Shown: in pieces, positions 15,695 to 25,474 of the stretch
Position numbering within the stretch: the first letter of the stretch is position 1
How the letters are laid out: each line of letters opens with the position of its first letter
Source: Alkaliphilus sp. B6464
GTDB taxonomy: Bacteria > Bacillota > Clostridia > Peptostreptococcales > Natronincolaceae
NCBI RefSeq assembly: GCF_018141165.1
Contig: NZ_CP058557.1
Span: 1,364,001-1,428,000 of the forward strand
Length of the DNA: 64,000 bases
Direction of reading: 5' to 3'
Made by a program: the position numbers and the translations under genes
Notes under the pieces: model-generated
Told to the model about the DNA's origin: nothing
Databases searched by the model: none
Seen by the model: only the letters and a program-made list of their open reading frames with translations

Positions 15695-17767
15695 ATGATT
15701 AAGGGAATATGTGGTTTTTGTGGCGGAAACTGTGGAATTGAACTACTGGTAAAGGACAATAAAATAATTGAAGTTAAGGGAGATAAAAACCATCCCATAA
15801 GTAAAGGATTTATCTGTCCAAAGGGAAAGGCCTTACCTGAAATAGTTCATTCTAAAGATAGATTATCCAAGCCAATGAAAAAAGATGAAAACGGTAATTG
15901 GATAGAGATAGACTATAAAGATGCTATTGATATTATAACTAGAAAATTAAAATCATTAAAAGATGAATTTGGAGCAGAAGTCTTATCAATGCATACGGGT
16001 GAAGCAGGAGTGAGAAGACAGTTTCCAGAGTATGTAAAAAGGTTTTGTCAGTGTTATGGAACACCTAACTACTCAGCAGCAGGAAGTCATTGTCACCTAT
16101 CAAAACAAATGGCAAACATGGTGACTATGGGAATGCTACCAAGTGCTGATTATAAGAACAGTAAATGTATAGTTTTATGGGGTTATAATCCAGCTAATGC
16201 TCATCCATATATGATGATGGATATAAATGAAGCTGTTAGAAAAGGAGCTAAATTAATAGTCGTAGATCCTAATAGAATACAAACTGCTAAAAGAGCAGAT
16301 ATTCATTTAAAACTTAGACCTGGAACAGATGGAGCATTAGCCCTAGGACTTATTTATGTAATTATTAAGGAAAATAACTATGATAGAAAATTTGTAGAAA
16401 ACTGGACTATAGGTTTTGACAAATTAGTGGATTTAGTTAAAGATTATACACCGGAGTATGTTGAAGGAATTACAAATATTCCTGCTGAAACTATTGTAGA
16501 AACAGCTAGAATGTTTGCAAAGAATAAACCAGCAAATATTTCTCCCGGAATAGCAATAGAGCTATTGACAAATGGATTTCAAACCGCAAGAGCAATTTCA
16601 ATACTTCAAGCAATAACAGGAAATATTGATTTAGTTGGTGGAGCTATGATGAATTCACCTGCACCTTTATCTCCAATAAAGTGGGAAAACCCTAGATATA
16701 ATAAGAAACCTATAGGAAGTACTGAGTTTCCTTTATTTTATGAAACCTTTGATGCAGCCCAAGCCAATATTATTAGTGATGTCATACTTGAAGGTAAGCC
16801 TTACCCATTAAAAGCTATGATAGTAATAGGAAGCAATCCAATACTGACATGGCCAAATGCTAATAAGTTAAAAAAGGCTTTAAAGTCCCTTGACTTATTA
16901 GTTGTAATGGACAACTTTATGACAGAGACGGCAAAACTTGCGGACTTAATTATTCCTGGGAGTTTCTTTGTGGAAAGATATGAAATATGGAATAAAAGGG
17001 GCATGTTGAATGAGGGTATCTTAGGCCTGTCATCTAAAATAATTGATAATGAATATGGCACTTCAGAATGGAAGTTTATTAGCGATATAGCAAAAGCCAT
17101 GGGATACGAGGAAGAATTTCCTTGGAATACAGAAGAGGAGGCTATTGATTATAGGTTTAAAAAACTTGGACTAAGTTTTGAAGAAATATCTGAAATGTAT
17201 TATGGATATAAATATGAGGATTTTAAAGAAAAGAAATACGAAGAAAAAAGATTTGATACACCTACAGGTAAAGTAGAAATATACTCAAAAAATTTAGAAG
17301 AATTAGGCTATGATCCTCTGCCTATATACTATGAACCACTAGAAAGTCCAATGTCTACTAAGGATTTAGCTAAGGAGTATCCTTTTGTACTTTCTACAGG
17401 AGCTAGATATTTAGAATATTACCACTCAAGATATAGAAATATAAAATCCATTAAGGACTATAAAAATGAGATCGAGCCAACAGTTAAAGTTCATCCTGAG
17501 GCAGCAGAAAAAGAAGGTATTAAGAATGGGGATATGGTGAAAGTTGAAAGTTTAAGAGGAAGCATAAAATTAAGGGCAGAAATAACAGATAATATACTTC
17601 CTACAACAGTTCTCATACCTCATGGTTGGAATAATGCAAATGCAAATGAGTTAACAGACAATGAGAAGCTAGATCCTATAAGCGGATTCCCACCGGGTAG
17701 GGCATTGTTAGTTAAAGTAAAGAAAATATTCAATTTAGATACTATTGATAAAGGATTAGGAGAGTGA
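15695..17767 (+). CDS. Cytoplasmic molybdopterin oxidoreductase (DMSO reductase superfamily)
   Basis: This 690-residue enzyme has the N-terminal 4Fe-4S motif with Cys6, Cys9, Cys13 and Cys41 (GICGFCGGNCG ... GFICPKGKA) and a bis-MGD binding body (VLWGYNPANAHP, ITGNIDLVGGAMM, VIGSNPILTWPN). Cys133 in AGSHCHLSKQ is the likely metal ligand. There is no Tat or Sec signal, so it is cytoplasmic. The C-terminal domain is complete (PHGWNNANANELTDN). No ferredoxin-like or membrane subunit is adjacent. The gene diverges from saoD across 197 bp. It resembles formate-dehydrogenase/polysulfide/thiosulfate-type catalytic subunits, but the substrate cannot be named. Its closeness to the sao genes may be chance. 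Confidence 0.88.
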   Translation: MIKGICGFCGGNCGIELLVKDNKIIEVKGDKNHPISKGFICPKGKALPEIVHSKDRLSKPMKKDENGNWIEIDYKDAIDIITRKLKSLKDEFGAEVLSMHTGEAGVRRQFPEYVKRFCQCYGTPNYSAAGSHCHLSKQMANMVTMGMLPSADYKNSKCIVLWGYNPANAHPYMMMDINEAVRKGAKLIVVDPNRIQTAKRADIHLKLRPGTDGALALGLIYVIIKENNYDRKFVENWTIGFDKLVDLVKDYTPEYVEGITNIPAETIVETARMFAKNKPANISPGIAIELLTNGFQTARAISILQAITGNIDLVGGAMMNSPAPLSPIKWENPRYNKKPIGSTEFPLFYETFDAAQANIISDVILEGKPYPLKAMIVIGSNPILTWPNANKLKKALKSLDLLVVMDNFMTETAKLADLIIPGSFFVERYEIWNKRGMLNEGILGLSSKIIDNEYGTSEWKFISDIAKAMGYEEEFPWNTEEEAIDYRFKKLGLSFEEISEMYYGYKYEDFKEKKYEEKRFDTPTGKVEIYSKNLEELGYDPLPIYYEPLESPMSTKDLAKEYPFVLSTGARYLEYYHSRYRNIKSIKDYKNEIEPTVKVHPEAAEKEGIKNGDMVKVESLRGSIKLRAEITDNILPTTVLIPHGWNNANANELTDNEKLDPISGFPPGRALLVKVKKIFNLDTIDKGLGE

Positions 17768-17808
17768 ATTTCCAAAGGAGAAAATCAATATTGACCAGGG
17801 TGTGCATT

Positions 17809-17836
17809 AAAAAACCTCACAATTGTGAGGTTTTTT
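17809..17836 (+). terminator. Rho-independent terminator of the molybdopterin enzyme gene
   Basis: AAAAAACCTCAC and GTGAGGTTTTTT pair perfectly around AATT. It is followed within four bases by a 26-base sequence that recurs at 62372 (see that repeat). Confidence 0.88.
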
Positions 17837-17839
17837 AAT

Positions 17840-17865
17840 GTGCGCCCAGCATGGGCGATAACTTG
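17840..17865 (+). repeat. 26-bp repeat after a terminator, group II intron 5'-end-like (copy 1)
   Basis: GTGCGCCCAGCATGGGCGAT followed by AACTTG. A copy with two differences lies at 62372-62397, also directly behind a terminator T-run. GTGCG is the 5' consensus of bacterial group II introns, and class C introns insert behind terminators, so both may be truncated intron 5' ends. No reverse transcriptase or intron body follows. Confidence 0.5.
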
Positions 17866-17901
17866 ACGGAAAATAAAATAATTATTTTCCTTCTACTATA
17901 T

Positions 17902-18651
17902 TTATTCGTTAATTGTAACTTCGTATTCTTTTTTTAATTCATCAACTCTATTAAGATATGTTTCTTGTTGTTTCATAGCCATTAATTGTTGGCTTAATTG
18001 ACTTTTAACTTCATCGAAGGCTTTTATAGACTCCTCTTTCTTATCAACTACTTTAATAATGTGATAACCAAATTGAGTTTTAACAGGAGCGCTAACTTCT
18101 CCAGCTTTCATATTAAATGCAGCAGCTTCAAACTCAGGAACCATTCTTCCCTTTGTAAAGTATCCTAAATCTCCACCTTGAGCATTAGATGGGCAGTTAG
18201 AATATTTTGTAGCAGCTTCTTCAAATGCTAATCCGTCAATAATTTCCTTAGCAATTTCTTCAGCTTTTGCTTCATCCTCAACAAGAATGTGGCTTGCTTT
18301 TACACTTTCAGGCTCTTTAAACATATCTTTATGTTCGTTATAATAGTTTAAAAGGTCCCCTTCACTTACTTTAATATCTTTTAATAGGTTATGAATTGCA
18401 AATTGCTTCAAAATATTATCTTGCATTCTTTTCGCTTCTTGGATATAAATTTCATCTTTATCGAGTCCACTTTTAACTGCATCTAAGTAAAATAGTTCTT
18501 GGCTAACTAACTCTTGTAGTAATTGTTTTCTACCTTCTTCAGAGTTAAATTGCATTGCTCTTTGAGGATCTAAGCTATTTAAAAGCAGGTTAAAGTCTTG
18601 CTCTGTTACTTCTCTACCACCAACAGTGGCTAATACCTTTTTATTATCCAT
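17902..18651 (-). CDS. Parvulin-type peptidyl-prolyl isomerase (PrsA/PpiC-like), cytoplasmic
   Basis: A 249-residue protein with a SurA/PrsA-like N-terminal helical domain (VTEQDFNLLLNSLDPQRAMQ) and one parvulin rotamase domain (KASHILVEDEAKAEEIAKEI ... SNCPSNAQGGDLGYFTKG ... PVKTQFGYHIIKV). It speeds cis-trans isomerisation of prolyl bonds and acts as a chaperone. The start MDNKKVL at 18651 is behind AAAGGAGC; with this start there is no signal peptide or lipobox, unlike true PrsA, so a cytoplasmic place is likely. It is separated by about 110 bp from the pepF gene upstream on the same strand. Confidence 0.88.
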   Translation of the reverse strand: MDNKKVLATVGGREVTEQDFNLLLNSLDPQRAMQFNSEEGRKQLLQELVSQELFYLDAVKSGLDKDEIYIQEAKRMQDNILKQFAIHNLLKDIKVSEGDLLNYYNEHKDMFKEPESVKASHILVEDEAKAEEIAKEIIDGLAFEEAATKYSNCPSNAQGGDLGYFTKGRMVPEFEAAAFNMKAGEVSAPVKTQFGYHIIKVVDKKEESIKAFDEVKSQLSQQLMAMKQQETYLNRVDELKKEYEVTINE

Positions 18652-18764
18652 TAGTAGACGCTCCTTTATTAGTTTATCTTTATTCTTACCCATAATAACA
18701 AAAAAAGTAAAGTATGTCCAATAAACATAGTATATGGGACTTTTAAAGAATTAATAGAAGCATT

Positions 18765-20549
18765 TTATTTATTTTTCAATCTCTCATCTGCAAGCTCTAC
18801 AAATTTTTCAATATCCTTTTTAATTAAATCCAAAGAGCTTCTCCAAAAATCAACTGATGTAACATCTATATCCATAACTTTACCCACATCTACAATGTTG
18901 TTTTTACCAGTTGCCTCTAGTAGATTATTGTACTCATTAACAAAGGATTCACCACGTTTTAAATACTCGGAGTAAAGTCCCTTTGAAAATAATAGTCCAA
19001 AAGCATAGGGGAAGTTGTAAAAATGGCGTTCTGGCATATAATAGTGAGACTTGTTTATCCACATAGAGTCATGTAGTACATTATGATCTAATCCATTTCC
19101 ATAGGCTTCTTTTTGTGCGCTTATCATTATTTCTTTCAGCTCATTAACTGAAAGGGAACTATCTTCACGGCGTTTAAATACTTCAGATTCAAATAAGAAA
19201 CGACTATATATATCCACTATTACCTGCCCTGCGTCAGAAATAGAGGTTTCTAATATTGCAAATGCTTCTTCTGCTGTGGCAGTTTTTAATGCCCCATTTA
19301 TAATAATAGTTTCAGCAAATATAGATGCAGTTTCTGCAAGTGGCATTGGGTAACGACTGTTCAATAGACTTGCGTTTTTCAGGCAGTGCCCATGATAACC
19401 ATGACCTAACTCGTGAGCTAATGTAGTCATATTACTGAAACTACCATCAAAGTTAGCTAAAATTCTACTTTCTTTAATAGGGTGTAAATTAGAGCAGAAG
19501 GCGCCACCTCTTTTACCAATTCGTGGCTCTGCATCTATCCAGTTTTTATCAAAGGCTTTTTGTGCAAAATCCCCGAGCTCTTTGCTAAAGGTATTAAAAT
19601 TATCCACGATATACTTCTGTGCTTCTTCATATGTAAACTCCATACCTACATTTCCAATTGGTGCAAACATATCATAGAAAGGTAGTCCATTACTATGTCC
19701 TAATAGCTCTCCTTTTTTACGATAATATTGGTGAAAGAATGGTAGGCTTTCCTTCATAGCAGTTAGCATTGCATCTAAGGTTTCTCTATTCATCCTAGAT
19801 GTAATAACCGCTTGCTCTAGAGGAGATGCAAAGCCACGTTTTTGTGAGATCGTAATTGATTCACCCTTAATACCATTTAATGCAGCTGCTGAGCTTTCTT
19901 CAATTTTTAAATAGGATTTTAATTCTGCTTCGTAGGCTGTTTTTCTTGTAGTGGCATCAGCACTATAGGCCATGTTTCTAACCACAGGTAGAGGAAGCTG
20001 TTTCTCTTCTCCATCTATTGTAATATCTACAAGTAGGGTAGAGGATAATAATTGTTGTAATTTAGTCCACGCCTTTGCTCCTGTTTGGCTCATTTTAGAA
20101 ATTAATATTTCTTCCTTTTCGCTCAGAAGATACTGATTATTTAGCATAATATCCTCTAAGTAGAATTGATGTTCCTTTAAAAGAGGAGAAGACTGTATTA
20201 TTTCTTCAATATTTTCTATATTACCAAGCCATTTTTCAAATTGAACAGTTGCTTCTGCTAAATTTGAAGCCTTACTTTGAAGTTGATCTGCTATTTTAAG
20301 AGCAGTTTCATTTTTGGCATCTACACTAGATATAAGCACAGAATAGCTTATTAATCTAATATATATGCTACCAAACTCTTGTTGCTTTTTAACATAGTTT
20401 TCTATTTTTTCTTTTGCTCCTTCAGTACTTTGTAACTCCTTTTTTACCCAAATAATTAATTCTTGAATATATTCGTTACACTTATCCATATCATTTCTAA
20501 ATTCTGTTGATTCAAAGGATGTGTAAAGCTCATTTAAACTCCAACGCAT
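18765..20549 (-). CDS. pepF: Oligoendopeptidase F family M3 metallopeptidase
   Basis: A 594-residue cytoplasmic zinc peptidase. The HExxH zinc motif is seen in TTLAHELGHGYHGH, with the third ligand Glu in ETASIFAETI. The N-terminal half is the helical M3 prolyl-like domain (start MRWSLNELYTSFES). It cuts short peptides of about 7-17 residues, feeding amino-acid recycling. Start ATG 20549 follows AAAAGGGGGATTATT; the longer frame to 20603 lacks a site. Length agrees with the PepF family (about 600). Confidence 0.92.
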   Translation of the reverse strand: MRWSLNELYTSFESTEFRNDMDKCNEYIQELIIWVKKELQSTEGAKEKIENYVKKQQEFGSIYIRLISYSVLISSVDAKNETALKIADQLQSKASNLAEATVQFEKWLGNIENIEEIIQSSPLLKEHQFYLEDIMLNNQYLLSEKEEILISKMSQTGAKAWTKLQQLLSSTLLVDITIDGEEKQLPLPVVRNMAYSADATTRKTAYEAELKSYLKIEESSAAALNGIKGESITISQKRGFASPLEQAVITSRMNRETLDAMLTAMKESLPFFHQYYRKKGELLGHSNGLPFYDMFAPIGNVGMEFTYEEAQKYIVDNFNTFSKELGDFAQKAFDKNWIDAEPRIGKRGGAFCSNLHPIKESRILANFDGSFSNMTTLAHELGHGYHGHCLKNASLLNSRYPMPLAETASIFAETIIINGALKTATAEEAFAILETSISDAGQVIVDIYSRFLFESEVFKRREDSSLSVNELKEIMISAQKEAYGNGLDHNVLHDSMWINKSHYYMPERHFYNFPYAFGLLFSKGLYSEYLKRGESFVNEYNNLLEATGKNNIVDVGKVMDIDVTSVDFWRSSLDLIKKDIEKFVELADERLKNK

Positions 20550-20800
20550 AATAATCCCCCTTTTGATTTGAATAAAATATTTGGAAAATTCGGCTATTAT
20601 CATAATACACTTTATTCATTTCGAATTCAATATATTTCGATAGTCTAATATATTTTATTTCAAATTTTATGTTTAAAATATCTATAACTTTATAATATAC
20701 TTAGAAATTATTAGAAATATACAAAAAATAATCTACCTATTGACTAAATAAGCAAAATGGTGCATAATGTTTAAATAAGTGCAAAGTGAATAATTAAAGG

Positions 20801-20968
20801 TAGAGGCGCAATCTTTAATAGTACTATTGTGGAGGTAAGCACGATGATACGATAGGAAAGGAAAGATTGCCGAAGTATATGGTTTAAGCTAAAGGGCCAT
20901 ATAACTGGTCTTGCATATAATATATGTAAGATTGTCACAAATAACCTATTTGTGGGGAGCTATCATTC
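20801..20968 (+). promoter_or_regulatory. Lysine riboswitch (LYS element)
   Basis: The leader shows conserved L-box segments in order: AGAGGCGCAATCTTTAATAG, GATTGCCGAAG, GGTCTTGCA, TAAGATTGTCAC and GGGGAGCTATC. These are the hallmarks of the lysine-sensing riboswitch. It lies 145 bp before an NhaC-type transporter gene and is followed by a terminator, so lysine should shut the transporter off. The region 20604-20800 before it is AT-rich and holds no gene I can see. Confidence 0.92.
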
Positions 20969-21016
20969 AAACTAAAACATAAAATAGACATAATTTATTA
21001 TTGTCTATGTTTGAAA

Positions 21017-21052
21017 AGTCTTGAGTGAAAAAAGCTTAAGGCTTTTTGTTTT
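21017..21052 (+). terminator. Riboswitch-controlled terminator
   Basis: AAGTCTTGAG pairs with CTTAAGGCTT (allowing G-U) and is followed by TTTGTTTTGTT. It lies between the LYS aptamer and the transporter gene; an upstream hairpin (20975-21012) may be the competing antiterminator. Confidence 0.75.
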
Positions 21053-21112
21053 GTTGAAGAGTTCTCCCTCCTAACCGTTTAGTCACTACACAAAATTAAG
21101 GAGGAGAAGAAA

Positions 21113-22840
21113 ATGAAAAGGAAAAATCTTATCGCAATTACCACTCTAGTTTTTACTTTATTACTATCTATTACTGCTTTTGCAGAACCAACTGTAGCAG
21201 AAACAAATGCTGCTAGGTTTGGTGTTTGGACAATTATTCCCCCACTGATTGCTATTATATTAGCATTCATTACAAAAAATGTTATCTTATCATTATTTAT
21301 TGGTGTATTCTCGGGAACGTTTTTATTACAATTGAATGGTTTTAATGTAGGACCAGCATTTGTTAATGGGTTTTTAGATATTATTAACAGGGTTATAGAA
21401 TCACTATCAGATCCATGGAATGCAGGTGTTATTCTTCAATGTTTAACTATTGGTGGACTAATAGCTTTAGTTAGTAAAATGGGAGGAGCAAAAGCTATTG
21501 CCGAAAGCTTAGCTAAAAAGGCGAAGTCTCCTACTAGTGCTCAGATTATTACCTGGTTAATGGGGCTTTTAGTATTCTTTGATGACTATGCAAACTCATT
21601 AATCGTCGGACCGATTATGAGACCTATTACTGATAAAATGAAGATTTCAAGAGAAAAATTAGCTTTTGTCGTTGATGCTACAGCAGCACCTATTGCAGGT
21701 ATTGCTTTAATATCTACATGGATAGGACTTGAAATAAGTTTAATAAGGGATGGATATTTATCTATTGGTCAAGAGGTTAATGCTTATGGTATATTTATTT
21801 CTACTATTCCTTACAGATTCTATAATATATTAATGCTATTATTCGTAGTTATTACAGCTGTTTTGGTAAAAGAATTTGGTCCAATGCTTAAGGCTGAAAG
21901 AAGAGCAAGAACTACTGGAAAAGTAATGGCTGACAGCTCTCAAGTTGCAGCATTTTCTGAGGATAAATCCTTAGAGCCTAAAGAAGGAATTAAATTAAGC
22001 ATTTGGAATGCTATTATTCCTATAGGTACTTTAATAGTTTTTGCATTTGTAGGTTTTTATTTTGATGGATATAAAGCTATAATGGGTGGAGAAGATGCAG
22101 CTCTTATTGAACTATTAAAAAGTTCTCCATTATCATTTGCATCTATTAGAGAAACATTTGGTAACTCTGATGCTAGTATCGTTTTATTTCAGGCAGCATT
22201 ACTTGCAAGTATTGTAGCTGTTATAATGGCTGCTGGACAAAAAATTCTTACTGTCTCAGAAGCACTTGAAGTTTGGGTAGAGGGTATGAAATCTTTAGTA
22301 ATTACAGGGGTTATTCTACTATTAGCTTGGTCATTAAGTAGTGTTGTTAAAGAACTTGGGACAGCAGCATTTTTAGTATCTACACTATCAAATACTATTC
22401 CAAAGTTTTTACTACCTTCTATTATTTTTATATTAGGTTCAATTATTTCATTTGCAACAGGAACTTCATATGGAACAATGGGAATATTAATGCCATTAGC
22501 TATTCCATTGGCTCATGCTATATCACCAGATGCAACCTTTATTGTGATTAGCGTTGGAGCAGTACTGACAGGATCTATTTTTGGAGATCATTGCTCTCCA
22601 ATATCAGATTCAACTATTTTATCCTCTATGGGTAGTGGTTGCGATCATATTGATCACGTAAAAACTCAGCTTTTGTATTCTCTTACTGTAGGCGCAATTA
22701 CAATAGTATTTGGATATATCCCAGCAGGATTAGGATTACCAATTTTTATAGTGCTACCAGTAGCTATGGTCGCGGTATGGGCTACTGTATACTTCTTTGG
22801 TGAATCTCCTGAAGTACCAGAAGAAGTTAAAGCTGCATAG
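21113..22840 (+). CDS. NhaC-family transporter, probable lysine transporter
   Basis: A 575-residue membrane protein of the NhaC Na+/H+ antiporter superfamily, about 12 membrane segments, with the family motifs FFDDYANSLIVGPIMRPITD and GSIFGDHCSPISDSTILSS. The N-terminus resembles a cleavable signal sequence (LLLSITAFAEP). A LYS riboswitch controls it, and lysine-riboswitch-linked NhaC members have been proposed as lysine transporters (LysW), so lysine uptake is the best inference over proton/sodium exchange alone. AAGGAGGAGAAGAAA is a strong ribosome site. A hairpin terminator follows. Confidence 0.88.
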   Translation: MKRKNLIAITTLVFTLLLSITAFAEPTVAETNAARFGVWTIIPPLIAIILAFITKNVILSLFIGVFSGTFLLQLNGFNVGPAFVNGFLDIINRVIESLSDPWNAGVILQCLTIGGLIALVSKMGGAKAIAESLAKKAKSPTSAQIITWLMGLLVFFDDYANSLIVGPIMRPITDKMKISREKLAFVVDATAAPIAGIALISTWIGLEISLIRDGYLSIGQEVNAYGIFISTIPYRFYNILMLLFVVITAVLVKEFGPMLKAERRARTTGKVMADSSQVAAFSEDKSLEPKEGIKLSIWNAIIPIGTLIVFAFVGFYFDGYKAIMGGEDAALIELLKSSPLSFASIRETFGNSDASIVLFQAALLASIVAVIMAAGQKILTVSEALEVWVEGMKSLVITGVILLLAWSLSSVVKELGTAAFLVSTLSNTIPKFLLPSIIFILGSIISFATGTSYGTMGILMPLAIPLAHAISPDATFIVISVGAVLTGSIFGDHCSPISDSTILSSMGSGCDHIDHVKTQLLYSLTVGAITIVFGYIPAGLGLPIFIVLPVAMVAVWATVYFFGESPEVPEEVKAA

Positions 22841-22877
22841 AAACATAGGATACTACAGATTATAAAATAACAATTAA

Positions 22878-22917
22878 AAATAGAGGCTACCTTCTAGAAA
22901 AGAGGTAGCCTCTATTT
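22878..22917 (+). terminator. Rho-independent terminator
   Basis: AAATAGAGGCTACCT pairs with AGGTAGCCTCTATTT around a ten-base loop, after the transporter gene. The stretch 22918-23136 contains another weak stem (CTCCAGT/ACTGGAG, about 22925-22968) and probably the promoter of the next operon. Confidence 0.85.
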
Positions 22918-23136
22918 GTAAAGATCTCCAGTATTTCTAGTATTATTAACCTATTGAAAAACTGGAGGATGTAAACATTTTGAGTACTTGAAAATTAATA
23001 TAATTTTAAGTGCGACATGAAGCTTTACTATGAAAGCAACAGCAGAATTTTAAGCTTTTTTTAAGATTTTAACTATCATTTGTTAAGGACTTTTAGCTAT
23101 AATATAGTTAGCATAGAGTAGAAGGAAGGGTTACTT

Positions 23137-23832
23137 ATGGCAAAGGAAAAAATACTTGTTGTAGATGACGAGAAGGAAATAAGGGATCTAATAGAGATTT
23201 ACCTAAAAAATGAGGGCTTTGATGTTATTAAAGCATCTGATGGTATAGAAGCCTTAGACATACTAGAAAAAGAAAAAGTTCATCTTATTATACTAGATAT
23301 TATGATGCCTAAAATGGATGGTATAAAGGCTTGTATGAAGATTAGAGAAGAAAACAATGTGCCTATTATAATGCTTTCTGCAAAGGCAGAAGATATGGAT
23401 AAAATATTTGGGTTAACTACTGGTGCAGATGACTATATAACAAAACCATTTAATCCATTGGAGTTAATTGCACGGGCTAAATCTCAAATTAGAAGATATA
23501 CAAAGCTTAATAGTATAGCTACAACTACAGGCGAGGAAATAGAAATTGACGATTTAGTAATTAATGTATCTACTCATGAAGTTAAAATAAATGGTAAGGA
23601 TGTTAAACTCACACCTAGAGAATTCGATATATTAGAACTATTAGCTAGAAATAGAGGTATGGTTTTTAGTATGGAGAAGATCTATGAAAAGGTTTGGAAG
23701 GAGGATTTTTTTGACTCCACTAACACTGTAATGGTACATGTAAGAAAAATTAGGGAGAAGATCGAAGAAAATCCCAGAAGTCCTCGATATATAAAAACTG
23801 TATGGGGGGTAGGATATAAAATTGAAAGTTAA
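23137..23832 (+). CDS. OmpR/PhoB-family response regulator
   Basis: A 231-residue regulator: receiver domain 1-118 with acidic pocket Asp-Asp (VVDDEKE), phospho-acceptor in LIILDIMMPKMDG (about Asp54) and the conserved Lys in DDYITKPFNP, then an OmpR-type winged helix (about 130-230; TPREFDILELLARNRG, VMVHVRKIREKIEENP, YIKTVWGVGYKIE). The closest well-known relatives by look are VanR-like regulators of Firmicutes. It overlaps the histidine kinase gene by 11 bp. Targets are unknown. Confidence 0.93.
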   Translation: MAKEKILVVDDEKEIRDLIEIYLKNEGFDVIKASDGIEALDILEKEKVHLIILDIMMPKMDGIKACMKIREENNVPIIMLSAKAEDMDKIFGLTTGADDYITKPFNPLELIARAKSQIRRYTKLNSIATTTGEEIEIDDLVINVSTHEVKINGKDVKLTPREFDILELLARNRGMVFSMEKIYEKVWKEDFFDSTNTVMVHVRKIREKIEENPRSPRYIKTVWGVGYKIES

Positions 23833-25390
23833 GCCTAAAAAACCTAGATTTAGATTACTTCGTAAAATGTTTTCGCCAGTTAGAAAGCTATGTACTACTC
23901 TAGACAATGTTATCTCATTAGTAAGGGAGCGAGTTGGAAAGAGTGTACGTATGCAATTAATGGCTACTTTTATAGTTTGTCTTCTAAGTGCAATGGTGGT
24001 AGCATCTGCAACTGATAGCTATTTATCTAAGCTGAATAGAGATCCTGTTGTAGACTATTCAAATGGAGCAGAATCTATAGATTACTATGCTAGAAACATT
24101 GTACAAGACTTAACTGACTATATACAGGCTAGGTACGACGATAAGCATGAAATAATATGGGAAGAAGAGTATGGTAGAATAGAATTGGAAGAATATATTA
24201 AACATGTACTGAATAGATGGAATGGGAAAACAAAGGCTCTTATAGTTGATATGGACGGAAATGTCCTTTATCGTTCTGAAAATGCTACAGAAAATCAGGT
24301 AGATCTTCATAATACTATTCGTAATGCCATGAATACCCGTATTGATTCTTATAGGCTTCATGAGAGAGCAGAGTTTAGTAGCTTTTACCCTATTACCATA
24401 AATGATATAAGGGCATATGTAATTGTTAGTGGTATGCCTGAGGCAAGTATTACCTATCATGAAGGAGGAGGAGGATTTGTTCCTGTAATCCTAGGAGTTG
24501 CTACCTTTATATTGCTTTTTTACTTCGCAACACAGCAAAAGATGAAATATATTGAAGAACTAGCATCTGGACTTTTAGAAATTTCAAAGGGTAACTTAGA
24601 CCATAGAATAGTCGGAAAAAGTGACGATGAGCTAGGGTCTTTAGCTAATAATATTAACTTTATGGCAGAGGAGTTAAAAAATAAAATAGAAGAGGAAAGA
24701 AGGGCAGAAGTGCTTAAAAATGAACTAATTACCAATGTTTCTCATGATTTAAGAACTCCCCTTACTTCCATTATGGGCTATTTAAATCTGTTGAAGGACA
24801 GAAAATATGAGACTGTGGATGAAGCTAAGCAATATTTAGATATTGCTTATGGAAAATCTGAAAAGCTAAAGGTTCTAATAGAGGACTTATTTGAATATAC
24901 AAAGGTTACAAACCAAGGAATACAATTATCTCTAGAGAAGGTATATTTAAACGAACTTATAGATCAATTAACTGAAGAGTTAGTTCCCATTTTAGAAGAA
25001 AAACAATTAGTGTTTAAAAAGGAATTTTCAAAAGAGAAAGCTATAGTGTTTGCTGATACAGATAAAATGGTGAGAATATTTGAAAATCTTTTGACAAATG
25101 CAATTAGATACAGCAAAGAACAGGCAGAAATATTAATAAAAACTACAGTAGGAGAAAAGCATATTACAGTATGCATAGAAAACAAGGGAGAACCTATTAG
25201 CCGTGAAGATTTAGATCGTATATTTGATAGGTTTTTCAAGGTTGAAAAATCAAGAACATCTAATTCAGCAGGGTCTGGATTGGGATTAGCTATCTCTAAA
25301 AACTTAATAACACTTCATGGGGGAAGAATTTGGGCAGATTGTAAAGAGGACACAATACAATTTTTTGTTGAGTTAAATAAATTTTCTTAA
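23822..25390 (+). CDS. Membrane sensor histidine kinase (VanS-like)
   Basis: A 522-residue kinase paired with the regulator at 23137. TM1 lies about residues 40-60, an extracytoplasmic sensor of about 155 residues follows, TM2 is in VPVILGVATFILLFYFA, then HAMP, HisKA (VSHDLRTPLTSIMGYLNLL) and HATPase (N box ENLLTNAIRYS; G box SAGSGLGLAIS). Translation begins in the end of the regulator gene at TTG 23822, which sits in AAAATTGAAAG after GGGGGGTAGGA. The signal sensed is unknown. Confidence 0.92.
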   Translation: MKVKPKKPRFRLLRKMFSPVRKLCTTLDNVISLVRERVGKSVRMQLMATFIVCLLSAMVVASATDSYLSKLNRDPVVDYSNGAESIDYYARNIVQDLTDYIQARYDDKHEIIWEEEYGRIELEEYIKHVLNRWNGKTKALIVDMDGNVLYRSENATENQVDLHNTIRNAMNTRIDSYRLHERAEFSSFYPITINDIRAYVIVSGMPEASITYHEGGGGFVPVILGVATFILLFYFATQQKMKYIEELASGLLEISKGNLDHRIVGKSDDELGSLANNINFMAEELKNKIEEERRAEVLKNELITNVSHDLRTPLTSIMGYLNLLKDRKYETVDEAKQYLDIAYGKSEKLKVLIEDLFEYTKVTNQGIQLSLEKVYLNELIDQLTEELVPILEEKQLVFKKEFSKEKAIVFADTDKMVRIFENLLTNAIRYSKEQAEILIKTTVGEKHITVCIENKGEPISREDLDRIFDRFFKVEKSRTSNSAGSGLGLAISKNLITLHGGRIWADCKEDTIQFFVELNKFS

Positions 25391-25474
25391 AATCACAAAT
25401 AATACTATTGACATTATAAATGTAATAATATACAATGTAATGAATAAATTTAATATAAACCTTTTAAAGACAAT

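Noticed and set aside
8169-17767. MerB-like lyase (SaoL) in the sao region
   Set aside because: I looked for a MerB-like protein in all gaps, also allowing TGA as Sec, and saw none.
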